Shown: one piece after another, positions 34,645 through 43,065 of the stretch
Numbering within the stretch: position 1 is the stretch's first letter
How the letters are laid out: every line of letters starts with the position of its first letter
Origin: Fibrisoma montanum
Lineage (GTDB): Bacteria > Bacteroidota > Bacteroidia > Cytophagales > Spirosomataceae
Assembly (NCBI RefSeq): GCF_003583365.1
Contig: NZ_QXED01000011.1
Span: 62,001-126,000, forward strand
Reading direction: 5' to 3'
Length of the DNA stretch: 64,000 nt
Notes under the pieces: generated by a model
Told to the model about the DNA's origin: nothing
Databases searched by the model: none
Seen by the model: only the letters and a program-made list of their open reading frames with translations
Program-made: the position numbers and the translations under genes

Positions 34645-36714
34645 TTATTTTTGCTGTTTTAATCGAAGGTGTGATTTACCATTCTCATTCTTGACCCGCT
34701 CCCATACAGAATTCTGAGCACCGAAAATTTCATTCATTACAAGTGGTACAAATTTGTATGCCAAGTCGTTTCGTTCTGTCTCATCAATAACAGCTGGCAG
34801 ATTTTCCTTGATTACTGCTTGCAGTGCTCCCCAAGCAATGCCGCCGTTATTAAGCTTTTCCATAATTTCAGCATCAGACCGTATTGCATCAACAGCTCTT
34901 GTTTTATAAGCGCTCAAGGGATCTATGCCATTTACGGCTAAACCAGTATCTGGATCTAATAACTGTTGTTCAAACTTTTGTTTGAGCTCTTGAGCATAAA
35001 TACTAATTGGAGCTTGGTCATACTTAGGATCTCTCAATTTATGTAGTGCTTCAAACGATAGCACTCTCAATGCTACTGGATAGGGCTTGCCACCAGAGGA
35101 ACTCCAAAATACGCCTTGCCCTGGTATCGGCTCATTTAGAAGAGAACTCAGTATATCTTGACTAAAGTGTGCATTTGACTGCTTAATATTATTTAAGTCA
35201 GATGCAGACAATAGATGGAAAATAAACCAGTTGTCTCCTTGGCTAAGAAGCTCGTTTGGGATACTACCTGGCTGTTGAGTAATTAAAACTGCTCCTAAGT
35301 CGTATTTTCTACCTTCTTTTACCCAAGCTATATATGGCTCTGAACCAGCTTCATGGCCACTAAGCACAGACTGAGCTTCTTCAACCACAGCTAAAGTTGG
35401 TATAGTTTGTGGTTGAGCTTCGGTATACTGTTCTTGGTTATGGCTAAATATTTTTCGAAGAATAAGACTTGAAAGAATCAAGGATTGTCCACCACGCATT
35501 TGAGAAACATCAATAACACAAAGTTTTCCGTCTTTTAATGCGCTTAATAACAAATCCATCAATTGACTGCTACTGTCATGTAACATACGTACTATTGATG
35601 TCATGTTAGATTTTGCGGCCAAAGCTTCAGCTTCCTGATTTGGCAATGTAAGGCCAAGGATTCGTGCGATATCAGATGTTTGAGTTTGATTGCCATCTCT
35701 ATCAATAATATTGACTAGTTCCTCCCACTGATCATCTCTTAAAGATCTTAGCTTGCGTACATTTTGCTGGTCCTGTCGGTCAGGACTTAATGAGATAGAT
35801 ATTACATCGCTTGGTTTCAAGCGCCGAATGTCGAGCTTAATTCCTCCTGCTACGAAGGACTGGTAGAAAGGGCTTGGCCCTCTACGATTGGTAAATATGA
35901 CTAAGTTATTTTCAATAGCTTCAACGTCGCATAAACCTGGCCTACCTTTATCATCCGGCCAGAAATATTCACCATCTGGATCAAAAAGTAGAGTACCTAC
36001 TGGTACCTTTCTCCCCCCACGTTTTTCTGTAGTAGGAGTGGTTTTATATAGTTCACTAAAAAGCAACTTGTTCAAGTTTGATTTGCCGAAACCAGCACGA
36101 GCAAATATAAATGACCTGCGCGAAATCAAGTTGCTGACCGGAAACTTTACTAAGATCTCTGGGTCTTTAATTTGCATCCATTTCTCAGAGGATAACTTGT
36201 TACTAGTCCCTGAATATATATATTCTCCAAGGGCATAAAAGCCTAATTCAGCCCCTTCAATATTATGACCTGCGATCTCCTGAATAACTTCTTTCGACGG
36301 AAAAGCCACCGCACTACCAACGTGAGGTAAACGTCTATGGGAAGCCACAAAAGTAAGTGAGTTGCTAGTGTCATTTCGCAACACTCCTAAAACTCTGATG
36401 TCAATCTCATACTTGAGATAATCCTCTCTTAGGTCTTCCGGCACTGGGCGACCTTCGCGCATAGCTCGTATATTAAACTCTTCTCCTACTCCCGAGGATA
36501 ATTTACCTGCTGATGATAGGGAGGTTATTCTTCCTAGCACTGCCTCTTCTGGTGTTTCCAATTGGACTAGAAGAAACTGACCGTGCATTGGAATACTTTG
36601 AAAATCATTTCTATATGGAAGGACTAAGTCTGCGTGAAACTCAAGACCGCCATGGCTAAAGCCTCTGAATACACCAATGATTTGTTGGGGTGGGAATAGT
36701 TCAAACTTGCTCAT
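34645..36714 (-). CDS. HerA-family ATPase/DNA translocase
   Basis: 689 residues. A HAS-barrel-like N-domain (residues about 10-150) is followed by Walker A ARAGFGKSN near 205-213, a DPDGEYFW block near 250, Walker B TLAVVEEAQ near 443, and a sensor-type ITQQPGSIPNEL. These are the signatures of HerA (DUF87), a hexameric DNA pump. In archaea HerA works with NurA in DNA end resection. In bacteria HerA with NurA, Sir2 or DUF4297 nucleases gives phage defence. NurA is encoded 21 bases upstream and a methyltransferase directly downstream. The DNA is markedly more AT-rich than the flanks. Confidence 0.88.
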   Translation of the reverse strand: MSKFELFPPQQIIGVFRGFSHGGLEFHADLVLPYRNDFQSIPMHGQFLLVQLETPEEAVLGRITSLSSAGKLSSGVGEEFNIRAMREGRPVPEDLREDYLKYEIDIRVLGVLRNDTSNSLTFVASHRRLPHVGSAVAFPSKEVIQEIAGHNIEGAELGFYALGEYIYSGTSNKLSSEKWMQIKDPEILVKFPVSNLISRRSFIFARAGFGKSNLNKLLFSELYKTTPTTEKRGGRKVPVGTLLFDPDGEYFWPDDKGRPGLCDVEAIENNLVIFTNRRGPSPFYQSFVAGGIKLDIRRLKPSDVISISLSPDRQDQQNVRKLRSLRDDQWEELVNIIDRDGNQTQTSDIARILGLTLPNQEAEALAAKSNMTSIVRMLHDSSSQLMDLLLSALKDGKLCVIDVSQMRGGQSLILSSLILRKIFSHNQEQYTEAQPQTIPTLAVVEEAQSVLSGHEAGSEPYIAWVKEGRKYDLGAVLITQQPGSIPNELLSQGDNWFIFHLLSASDLNNIKQSNAHFSQDILSSLLNEPIPGQGVFWSSSGGKPYPVALRVLSFEALHKLRDPKYDQAPISIYAQELKQKFEQQLLDPDTGLAVNGIDPLSAYKTRAVDAIRSDAEIMEKLNNGGIAWGALQAVIKENLPAVIDETERNDLAYKFVPLVMNEIFGAQNSVWERVKNENGKSHLRLKQQK

Positions 36715-36735
36715 TTATCTTTTTATAGTTCTGAA

Positions 36736-37878
36736 TCAATAACGAAGTCGGGCAGGGTCAGCATCTTGCATCCTTGTTATGTCAATCACTGAGCCCTCAT
36801 TGCCAAGTACATTCCTTAAGCCATTAAAGATGTGGTCTTGCAGGATGTCATAATCAAAATCAACAAGAGCAGCATTCTCGTGAGCTTTTTGAAGGCAGAG
36901 AGGATAGAAAGGAACCGGAAAGCCGCTTACAGCATCTGCTAATAGATAACCGATGATTGCTGGGGCTTCTCCTATTTGCGGCAAAAAGATATCAATTGGC
37001 CAAATGGGATCACGTGACCTGTTACCAAACTTGACGAAGAACATTTTGCCACCGACAAATTTGTTTATTTCTCCGGTACCTATATCCGCATCATCGCCAC
37101 GGGCATACTCTGACCATATGTAAGCTTTTGTTTCAATATCACGAGGAATCTCTACAAAAGCTGGATAATCAGTTGTCAATATATGTTCAAGGTGCATCGC
37201 CAAGCGGTACCGTGTGAGGACTTTGCTATGTTTTGCGAAGCCAACTATAAAAATTTTTCGACGATCTTTTTTGTGTTTATCAATTCCTTCTTCGATACCA
37301 GTGAGGTATTTTTTGAAATTGTCTTTCGCAAAAACTTTGCTTCTAAGTAGTCCGTCAAACACAATCAATGTATCGGTACCGAACTTAGTTTCTCTAACAA
37401 TATTGAATAAGATTGCCCATTCTACTATTTCTCTATAAACTTGAACCCAACTAGGACTTATTGGTTTATTGCTATCTTCATTATCACTTATCATGTGGCT
37501 TAGCTGATCCAAGCGATCAACTCCTAAATAAGCCATCATTTTACCAAGTGCAGTAGCTGGCGTACCATCATCTAAGAATTGCTTGGCACTCAACTGTGAG
37601 ATTTTAGTGGAAGGGGTTATTGCCTCTAAGCAATATTCATTATTGCTTGAATCTACCACTCTGACCAACTGTATTAAGAAAGGGTCATACTGTATCTTAT
37701 TATTCCCACCGTCTGTTCCAACAAGTGAAATAGCAGTCGTATTTCTTGGTTGAATACGACGAACAGAACCTTGTAAAGGACGGATTTCGTCTCGTAGCTG
37801 GTCTAAAAGGTTGCGATCTTCTTTTAATCTCTCCGATATTTCGGAACGAAGCTGGTTATAGCTTTCAGGGTCAATCAT
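36736..37878 (-). CDS. NurA-domain nuclease
   Basis: 380 residues from the ATG at 37878. A coiled N-terminus is followed by VGTDGGNNKI near 53-62 (the first catalytic Asp of NurA, the DG(S/G) motif), LIVFDGLLRSK near 170 (second Asp) and a C-terminal block ending GSVIDITRMQD. NurA is an RNase H-like nuclease that binds HerA. As first gene of the minus-strand operon NurA-HerA-methyltransferase it would supply the cutting activity. The DNA is AT-rich, consistent with transfer from another source. Confidence 0.82.
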   Translation of the reverse strand: MIDPESYNQLRSEISERLKEDRNLLDQLRDEIRPLQGSVRRIQPRNTTAISLVGTDGGNNKIQYDPFLIQLVRVVDSSNNEYCLEAITPSTKISQLSAKQFLDDGTPATALGKMMAYLGVDRLDQLSHMISDNEDSNKPISPSWVQVYREIVEWAILFNIVRETKFGTDTLIVFDGLLRSKVFAKDNFKKYLTGIEEGIDKHKKDRRKIFIVGFAKHSKVLTRYRLAMHLEHILTTDYPAFVEIPRDIETKAYIWSEYARGDDADIGTGEINKFVGGKMFFVKFGNRSRDPIWPIDIFLPQIGEAPAIIGYLLADAVSGFPVPFYPLCLQKAHENAALVDFDYDILQDHIFNGLRNVLGNEGSVIDITRMQDADPARLRY

Positions 37879-38007
37879 GGTGTAGGATCATACAACTGCG
37901 TGATGCGTAAAAGTAACCTAAACCGACAACTTTGCCAACCTAAAATTCTCGTTTTTGTATGCGTTCAAGAAATTTGTGTCAGGAATGGATATAATAGTTT
38001 CTATAAT

Positions 38008-38172
38008 CTACTCCGCAATCAACGACTCTTTAAACCCCGGCTGCTCCCGCTTCTTCGACGCCTGCTCATAGGCGTAACCTACAGCAAGCAATGGCCCTTC
38101 CTGATAGGTGCTGGCGATAAGGGAGAAGCCAACCGGTAGGCCGGAAACGCATTTGTCATGTAAGTTAGTCAT
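38008..38172 (-). pseudogene. Amidase C-terminal remnant
   Basis: A 54-codon frame from the ATG at 38172 to TAG at 38008. From GLPVGFSLIAS onward it matches the last 44 residues of the intact amidase encoded at 38823-40445, with about 80 percent base identity over 125 bases. Everything upstream in the amidase is missing. It is a truncated duplicate at the right border of the NurA-HerA island. The first ten codons are not amidase-derived, so the ATG is fortuitous. Confidence 0.85.
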
Positions 38173-38207
38173 CGTTGGGTATATTTGAGAAAGAAACGAA
38201 CTGTGCT

Positions 38208-38426
38208 ATGCTCACATCACTTTCGGGAACCTATAAAAATGGAACGATCATTTTAGATGAGGTTCCGTCCATCGATCACGATGTACCTGTGATTGTCACC
38301 TTTCTGGAAGATAATAAACTTTCCAAAGCGAAGGGTAAAGGGGTAAGGTTAGGTAGCTGGAGCGGTAAATACAGCTTACCCGATAACTTTAACGAGCCGC
38401 TTGACGATCTTGCCGATTATATGTAA
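38208..38426 (+). CDS. Antitoxin, DUF2281-like (module 1)
   Basis: 72 residues from the ATG at 38208. An N-terminal AbrB-like strand region (LSGTYKNGTIILDEVP) is followed by a variable part and the toxin-binding tail DNFNEPLDDLADYM, which is typical of DUF2281 antitoxins paired with PIN toxins. Its stop TAA overlaps the toxin ATG by one base. It is a paralogue of the antitoxin at 41053. Confidence 0.82.
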   Translation: MLTSLSGTYKNGTIILDEVPSIDHDVPVIVTFLEDNKLSKAKGKGVRLGSWSGKYSLPDNFNEPLDDLADYM

Positions 38427-38785
38427 TGGATTATCTGATTGACACGCAAATTCTTATTTGGTCGCTGGTTAGCCCTGATAAGCTTTCTGCTACGGGTCGT
38501 CGCGCATTACAAGAGGGGACTATTTATGTGAGCGTCGTCAGTTTACTGGAGATTGCGATCAAGCAGAAGGTCAATAAGCTACCTGATTTGCCTGTTACGA
38601 CCGACGAGTTGGTTGAGCAGTTAAAACGAGATGGCTTTGACTTGTTGCCGCTTTCAATCCGACACATTGCCCGATACAATGATATCCGGTTGTTGCTGGC
38701 AACCGCATTGGCCGAACGTGTACCTTTAATCAGTGCTGATGAACATTTCAGCTATTATACTGACCAGGTAACAATTGTCTGGTAG
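38426..38785 (+). CDS. PIN-domain toxin (VapC-like) with internal deletion (module 1)
   Basis: 119 residues. The first acidic site (LIDTQILIW, D6) and the second (LLEIAIKQK) are present. In the paralogue at 41274 the segment before LATALAE holds the third acidic motif HRDPFDR. Here about 11 residues are missing at that point (RYNDIRLLLATALAE). The deletion is in frame. PIN toxins are ribonucleases needing these acidic residues for metal binding, so this toxin is probably inactive or weakened. Start and length are otherwise normal. Confidence 0.82.
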   Translation: MDYLIDTQILIWSLVSPDKLSATGRRALQEGTIYVSVVSLLEIAIKQKVNKLPDLPVTTDELVEQLKRDGFDLLPLSIRHIARYNDIRLLLATALAERVPLISADEHFSYYTDQVTIVW

Positions 38786-38822
38786 ACTTTATCTGCTCTT
38801 AAACGTAAAGTTAGCCATCTCA

Positions 38823-40445
38823 TCACCCCGGCACCAACGACTCCTTAAACCCCGGCCGCTCCCGTTTCTTCGACGCTTGTTCATACGCATAGCCCATAGC
38901 GAGTAAGGGGCCTTCCTGATAGGCACTGGCAATGAGTGAGAAGCCGACCGGTAGGCCGTGTACGTTACCCATCGGGATGGTCAGGTGGGGGTAACCGGCC
39001 ATGGCGGCTGGCGGGCAGAAGTAAAAACCCGTGTCGTAGTCGCCGTTGATCAGATCGATGCAGCCCGCAAAGCCGATGCTGGTTCCGCCGATGGCATCCA
39101 GCTTGTTGGTTGCCATGAGCCGGTCGATGCGTTGGCGCCAGGCTCGGGTTTTTGCCAGGGCTTCGGTGTATTCTTTGCTGGTCAAGTCGCCTTTGGCTTC
39201 GCTGATTTCGAGGGTTTCCTGTTTAAAGAACGGCATGGCCCTGGCTTCATTCTGCTTGTTGAAGGCAATGACGTCGGCTAAGGACTTCACCGGCGCGTTG
39301 GCCGTCGACAGGTAGCGGTTCACGCCGTCTTTAAATTCGTAAAGCAATACGGTGAACTCGGCTCCGCCCATGTCCTTTAGCTCCTTCATCATCTCGATTT
39401 CAACGACCGTAGCGCCCTGCTTTTTCAGTACTTCAATGGCTTCTTTGTACAGGCTCACTACGCCTTCGTGCCCTTGCAGAAACGATTTTTCGACGCCAAT
39501 GCGCTTACCCCGTAAGGCATCGGCTTTCAGAAAGGGCGTGTAATCGGTCGCGCTTTTGCGCTGGCTTTCGAGTGTAACGGCATCGGCCGGGTCAACGCCT
39601 GCCATAGCGCTGAGTAAAATGGCTGCATCAGTTACGGTGCGCGTCATCGGTCCGGCGGTGTCCTGTGTCTGCGAAATGGGGATAATGCCGCTACGGCTAA
39701 CCAGTCCGACGGTCGGTTTTAAGCCAACCAGACCGCAATGCGACGCGGGCGCTATGACGGAACCATCGGTTTCGGTGCCGACCGCTACGGCGCACAGATT
39801 GGCCGATGCCGCCGAGCCGGAACCTGAACTGGAGCCGCTTGGGTTGCGGTCCAGTACGTACGGGTTACGCGTCTGCCCACCCCGGCTGCTCCAGCCGCTG
39901 CTCGATCGCGTCGACCGGAAGTTGGCCCACTCGCTGAGGTTCGTTTTGCCCATTATGACAGCTCCGGCTTTTCGCAACTGAGCGACAATAAACGCATCCT
40001 TGGCGGCTTTGTGACCTTCCAGGGCGAGCGAACCCGCAGTAGTCATCATCTGGTCGCCGGTGTCGATGTTATCTTTTATCAGCACCGGAATGCCGTGCAT
40101 AGGGCCGCGTACTTTACCGGCCTTACGTTCGTCGTCCATTGCTTTGGCTATGGCCAGGGCATCCGGATTAGTTTCGATTACCGCGTTCAGACCGGGGCCT
40201 TTCTTGTCGATGGCGTCGATCCGGTCGAGGTAGAGTTTGGTAAGGGCTTCGGACGTGTACTCACCCGACTGCATCTTCTGCTGCAGATCGGGGAGGGTCA
40301 GTTCATTGAGGGCAAACTCATCCACAAAGGGTTTGGATGCATCGGTTGCCCCGGCCGCTTTGGGCGATGAGCAGGCGGTTGTTGCCAGGGAAGCGGCTGA
40401 TACGGAAACGACTGAGCTGTGCTTGATGAAGCGCCGTCTGTTCAT
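38823..40445 (-). CDS. Amidase-signature family hydrolase, Tat-exported lipoprotein-like
   Basis: 540 residues from the ATG at 40445 (MNRRRFIKHSSVVSVSAAS). The RRRFIK motif is a Tat signal and ATTACSS a lipobox-like site, so it probably acts folded outside the cytoplasm. The amidase-signature Ser-cisSer-Lys triad lies in VLIKDNI, ASHCGLVG-preceding TDGSV, and NPSGSSSGSGSA. The family hydrolyses carboxyamides; the substrate is unknown. A longer frame opens upstream but would bury the signal sequence. Toxin-antitoxin modules sit on both sides, and a partial copy of its 3' end lies at 38008. Confidence 0.9.
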   Translation of the reverse strand: MNRRRFIKHSSVVSVSAASLATTACSSPKAAGATDASKPFVDEFALNELTLPDLQQKMQSGEYTSEALTKLYLDRIDAIDKKGPGLNAVIETNPDALAIAKAMDDERKAGKVRGPMHGIPVLIKDNIDTGDQMMTTAGSLALEGHKAAKDAFIVAQLRKAGAVIMGKTNLSEWANFRSTRSSSGWSSRGGQTRNPYVLDRNPSGSSSGSGSAASANLCAVAVGTETDGSVIAPASHCGLVGLKPTVGLVSRSGIIPISQTQDTAGPMTRTVTDAAILLSAMAGVDPADAVTLESQRKSATDYTPFLKADALRGKRIGVEKSFLQGHEGVVSLYKEAIEVLKKQGATVVEIEMMKELKDMGGAEFTVLLYEFKDGVNRYLSTANAPVKSLADVIAFNKQNEARAMPFFKQETLEISEAKGDLTSKEYTEALAKTRAWRQRIDRLMATNKLDAIGGTSIGFAGCIDLINGDYDTGFYFCPPAAMAGYPHLTIPMGNVHGLPVGFSLIASAYQEGPLLAMGYAYEQASKKRERPGFKESLVPG

Positions 40446-40581
40446 AAAAAGGTGAGTAATTAATTCGCTGGTTCTGTTAACGGGGCATGAAGTTAAGCAG
40501 GCTTTTACACAATGCCGTTCGGCGCAACGACAAAAACTTGTCTGGCTCACGAAACAGGAGATGACAACCTGGACCGCTACG

Positions 40582-40932
40582 TTACTCCACAAAATGCCAG
40601 CAGACACCGGCCAGATCAATAACGTTTACCTCGCGGCCGTAGGGTTGATCGATTGGCTTGCTGATTCGGATGCCAAACGTTTCGGGAAGTTGCCTGTCTG
40701 TTACGTCCCGCCAGAATTCATCGGCGTTGGTGATGCGGACGCTGAGCATGAAGTTTTCGGCAAACTCAACCTTGTCGTATTTCTGTAAAATGAATTTGCA
40801 GCCATCGCGCTCGAAACCAACGTAGTCGCCGGCGTCCCAATTCAGGTGGAAGCCCAACGCCTGGAAGAATTGTTTCGAGCCCTCAAAATTGCTGCCGGAG
40901 GGAACAAATGGTTCAATGGACAGGATGGTCAT
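40582..40932 (-). CDS. VOC-family (glyoxalase/bleomycin-resistance fold) protein
   Basis: 116 residues. IEPFVPSGSNFEGSKQFFQALGFHLNWDAGDYVGFERDGCKFIL is a single betaalphabetabetabeta unit pair of the vicinal-oxygen-chelate fold, ending VNVIDLAGVCWHFVE with the typical D-P/L-x-G-x-x-W/F-H pattern. It acts as a dimer, and its substrate cannot be read. It lies upstream of the amidase on the same strand with a 136-base gap. Confidence 0.8.
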   Translation of the reverse strand: MTILSIEPFVPSGSNFEGSKQFFQALGFHLNWDAGDYVGFERDGCKFILQKYDKVEFAENFMLSVRITNADEFWRDVTDRQLPETFGIRISKPIDQPYGREVNVIDLAGVCWHFVE

Positions 40933-41052
40933 GGGAAAAGGAAGGTAAGATAGCAGACGCGTTGACGTTAAGAGCTGATGAGTAAGGCGAAAATTCTTTA
41001 TATTTGAAAAGAAGGGTTATCAATAATTGAGGGCTTGTATAAGAGGATAACA

Positions 41053-41274
41053 ATGCTAACAACCATAACAGGCACATACGAAAACGGCCAGATTATATGG
41101 CATGAAACGCCCCCAGTTAAAGAGCGGACGGAGGTGATCGTTACGTTTCTGGAATCTAAAGAAGATAAAATTTCCAGCGATAAGCACAAACGACGGGGCG
41201 GGACTATGAAAGGCGAAGTCTGGATATCAGATGATTTTAACGCGCCTTTGGACGATTTAAACGATTACATGTGA
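41053..41274 (+). CDS. Antitoxin, DUF2281-like (module 2)
   Basis: 73 residues from the ATG at 41053 (MLTTITGTYENGQIIWHETP). Same design as the antitoxin at 38208: an AbrB-like start and the tail DDFNAPLDDLNDYM. The stop TGA shares one base with the toxin start. It neutralises the PIN toxin encoded next and probably represses the operon. Confidence 0.85.
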   Translation: MLTTITGTYENGQIIWHETPPVKERTEVIVTFLESKEDKISSDKHKRRGGTMKGEVWISDDFNAPLDDLNDYM

Positions 41275-41675
41275 TGCGACTGCTGCTTGACACGCAGTTA
41301 CTGATTTGGTTTCTTGAAGATAACAAGTCGTTACCTGGTCATATCCGTGATCTTATTAGTGAAGCAGACAATGAAGTACTAGTTTGTAAAATCAGCTTCT
41401 TTGAAGTCGCTATCAAACTTAAAATTGGCGGGCGTCTTAATCTTAAACGTGGCCTGCTTGGTTTGATTAATGACTGTCTGCTGGAAAATATCAGTGTGCT
41501 GCCCCTCTTGGATGATCACTTGCTGGCTTATGACCGAATTCCTTTTTATGACGACCACCGCGACCCGTTTGATCGATTGATTCTAGCCACGGCTTTAGCT
41601 GAGTCAATTCCCATCATTTCTGCTGATAAAAAGTTTCAGCAATACACAGGAGTCGTTCAATTAATTTATGTCTGA
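41274..41675 (+). CDS. PIN-domain toxin (VapC-like), complete (module 2)
   Basis: 133 residues from the ATG at 41274; a GTG one codon earlier is possible. All acidic sites are visible: LLDTQLLIW, FFEVAIKLK, HRDPFDR and SADKKF. PIN toxins of this type cut RNA when not bound by antitoxin. It is the intact counterpart of the shortened toxin at 38426. A small hairpin (41720-41739, AGAAGGT/ACCTTCT) follows but has no T-run. Confidence 0.87.
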   Translation: MRLLLDTQLLIWFLEDNKSLPGHIRDLISEADNEVLVCKISFFEVAIKLKIGGRLNLKRGLLGLINDCLLENISVLPLLDDHLLAYDRIPFYDDHRDPFDRLILATALAESIPIISADKKFQQYTGVVQLIYV

Positions 41676-41814
41676 AACTGGACATGATTCTCCTTTTCAA
41701 ACAGAAACTATAGGGATACAGAAGGTGATTTTACCTTCTTGAATAATACCAATAACCGGCCGAATTGTTGATTGAAGTTATTCGTCGTCCAGACCAAATT
41801 CAATAAAGTTGTCA

Positions 41815-42270
41815 TCACACGAGCGCACCCCGGAACAAGGCCAGCCGCTCGCGCAGGACGTACCCGCCTGCTTCGGGGTTCCAGCCACCCAGCCGGGTGA
41901 ACAGCCGGACGCTGCCCGGCAGCGTGGCGTATTTATCCAGCGCCTTGTACCAAACCTCGCGGTCGCGGTAGGGGGCCAGTAGTATCCGCGCCTGGCTCAG
42001 CGCCCGGTGCTGGCGGGGTGTCCAGGGCGGGCGCTGGCGATAGGCCGCCCCCTGGCCGTTGAGCAGGTCCGGGAGGGTATACTGCGGAGCCGTCGGCAGC
42101 AGTTCGCTTAACAGATACAGCCCCAGCTCAACGTTGAGCATCCGGTTGGCTACGCGGCCCGGCAGCGCGTGGCGGTTGCGCAGGCGAGTCGCCAGCGGCT
42201 CCTGCCAGCGCAGAAGGCTGGACAGGGCCGGGCGAACGGCGGGATAGGCGGATGTTAATGCAGTGTTCAT
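41815..42270 (-). CDS. Unknown protein of the PARP cassette, family A copy 1
   Basis: 151 residues from the ATG at 42270 (MNTALTSAYP). A basic, Arg-rich N-terminus is followed by MLNVELGLYLLSELLPTAPQYTLPDLL and WTPRQHRALSQARILLAPYRDREVWYKAL. The protein at 44481-44972 shares the blocks VELGL(Y/F)L.S(E/Q)LLPTA, LP.LL, WTPRQH..L..(A/G)R.LLA and .VW..ALD.YA, so the two are paralogues. I recognise no known family. It is probably helical. It is the last minus-strand gene of the PARP cassette. Confidence 0.75.
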   Translation of the reverse strand: MNTALTSAYPAVRPALSSLLRWQEPLATRLRNRHALPGRVANRMLNVELGLYLLSELLPTAPQYTLPDLLNGQGAAYRQRPPWTPRQHRALSQARILLAPYRDREVWYKALDKYATLPGSVRLFTRLGGWNPEAGGYVLRERLALFRGALV

Positions 42271-42358
42271 TAGTGTTGTTCGTTGTTCAAGTCAGAGTTG
42301 GTACCCACAGGACGCAGCGTATACGTTGTTCTCCTGCTTTGAGAGTAATGGTTCCTCG

Positions 42359-42607
42359 CTACTGCAGTTGTGGCTTCAGGCGCGGAAAATGAAAGATGCG
42401 GAACAGGCCGTTGTCATTGATTGACCAACCCTCCTGTTTCGCAACGGCGTACAACCAGTCAGCAATGTGCTCCCGCTGGGCCAGGTAGTTGCGCTTACGT
42501 AGAAAGTCCTTCACGCAGAGTGTCGTTGTGAAGCCTTCGGCCAGAATCAGGGTAGTAGCAGCCAGGCGAACTTCGTTAAGACCAGCTTTTTTGAGTTGCG
42601 TTTTCAT
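42359..42607 (-). CDS. Unknown small protein of the PARP cassette, family B copy 1
   Basis: 82 residues from the ATG at 42607. It shares most positions with the protein at 42816 (for example VR.AATTLILAEG.TTTLCVK.FLR, then DNGLFR). The order of a helix pair and a C-terminal strand hairpin (WSINDNGLFRIFHF) looks like a winged-helix DNA-binding fold, but no known family is evident. An 88-base gap separates it from family A copy 1. Confidence 0.75.
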   Translation of the reverse strand: MKTQLKKAGLNEVRLAATTLILAEGFTTTLCVKDFLRKRNYLAQREHIADWLYAVAKQEGWSINDNGLFRIFHFPRLKPQLQ

Positions 42608-42815
42608 GACACAGTGTACGTTTAGTGTTTTCTGAAATTCGTTGTCTCATTTCACTACCGAATCGGGGTCCTGCGGGGTGTTCATTAGTCGTTGCTGAAG
42701 GCCCTTGTTGCGTTCGATTGTGAGTCAAAGATGGCACCTGCTGAACGTAAATTTTTTACGTTGTTCTCCCGGGTCAAAAATATTTTTTTACACGTACTAG
42801 TTGTCGGATCGGCGC
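42608..42815. other. Gap between the two family B genes, with a 12-codon leader frame
   Basis: A minus-strand ATG at 42685 opens the frame MNTPQDPDSVVK, ending TGA at 42647, 40 bases before the next gene's ATG. Its start region (CAACGACTAATGAACACC) resembles the starts of both family A genes. It may be a leader peptide or the stub of a lost third family A copy. The rest is AT-rich with T-runs near 42750-42790. Confidence 0.4.
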
Positions 42816-43064
42816 TCACTGCGGCTGGGGCCTCAGACTCGGGAAGTAGTAGACCCGAAAGAGGCCATTATCGTTGACGGCCCAGCCTTCCCGTTTGGCT
42901 ACGGCATACAGCCACTTCGATACGTCGGCCTGGTAAGCCAGGTAGTTTTTGTTGCGAAGGAAGTTTTTAACGCACAACGTCGTGGTGCAGCCTTCGGCCA
43001 GGATCAGCGTCGTGGCGGCCATGCGTACGGCTCGTAGTCCCGCTTTTTTGGGTTTTGTGTTCAT
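42816..43064 (-). CDS. Unknown small protein of the PARP cassette, family B copy 2
   Basis: 82 residues from the ATG at 43064 (MNTKPKKAGLRAVRMAATT). It is a close paralogue of the protein at 42359. The ATG lies one base after the PARP stop codon, so translation is probably coupled to the PARP gene. Such tight linkage suggests that this protein works directly with the PARP, for example as a DNA-binding adaptor or immunity factor. That role is inference. Confidence 0.78.
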   Translation of the reverse strand: MNTKPKKAGLRAVRMAATTLILAEGCTTTLCVKNFLRNKNYLAYQADVSKWLYAVAKREGWAVNDNGLFRVYYFPSLRPQPQ

Positions 43065-43065
43065 C

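Noticed and set aside
40446-40619. Upstream extension of the amidase frame
   Set aside because: It would place a 58-residue Cys-rich stretch before a clear Tat signal. The ATG at 40445 is the sensible start.
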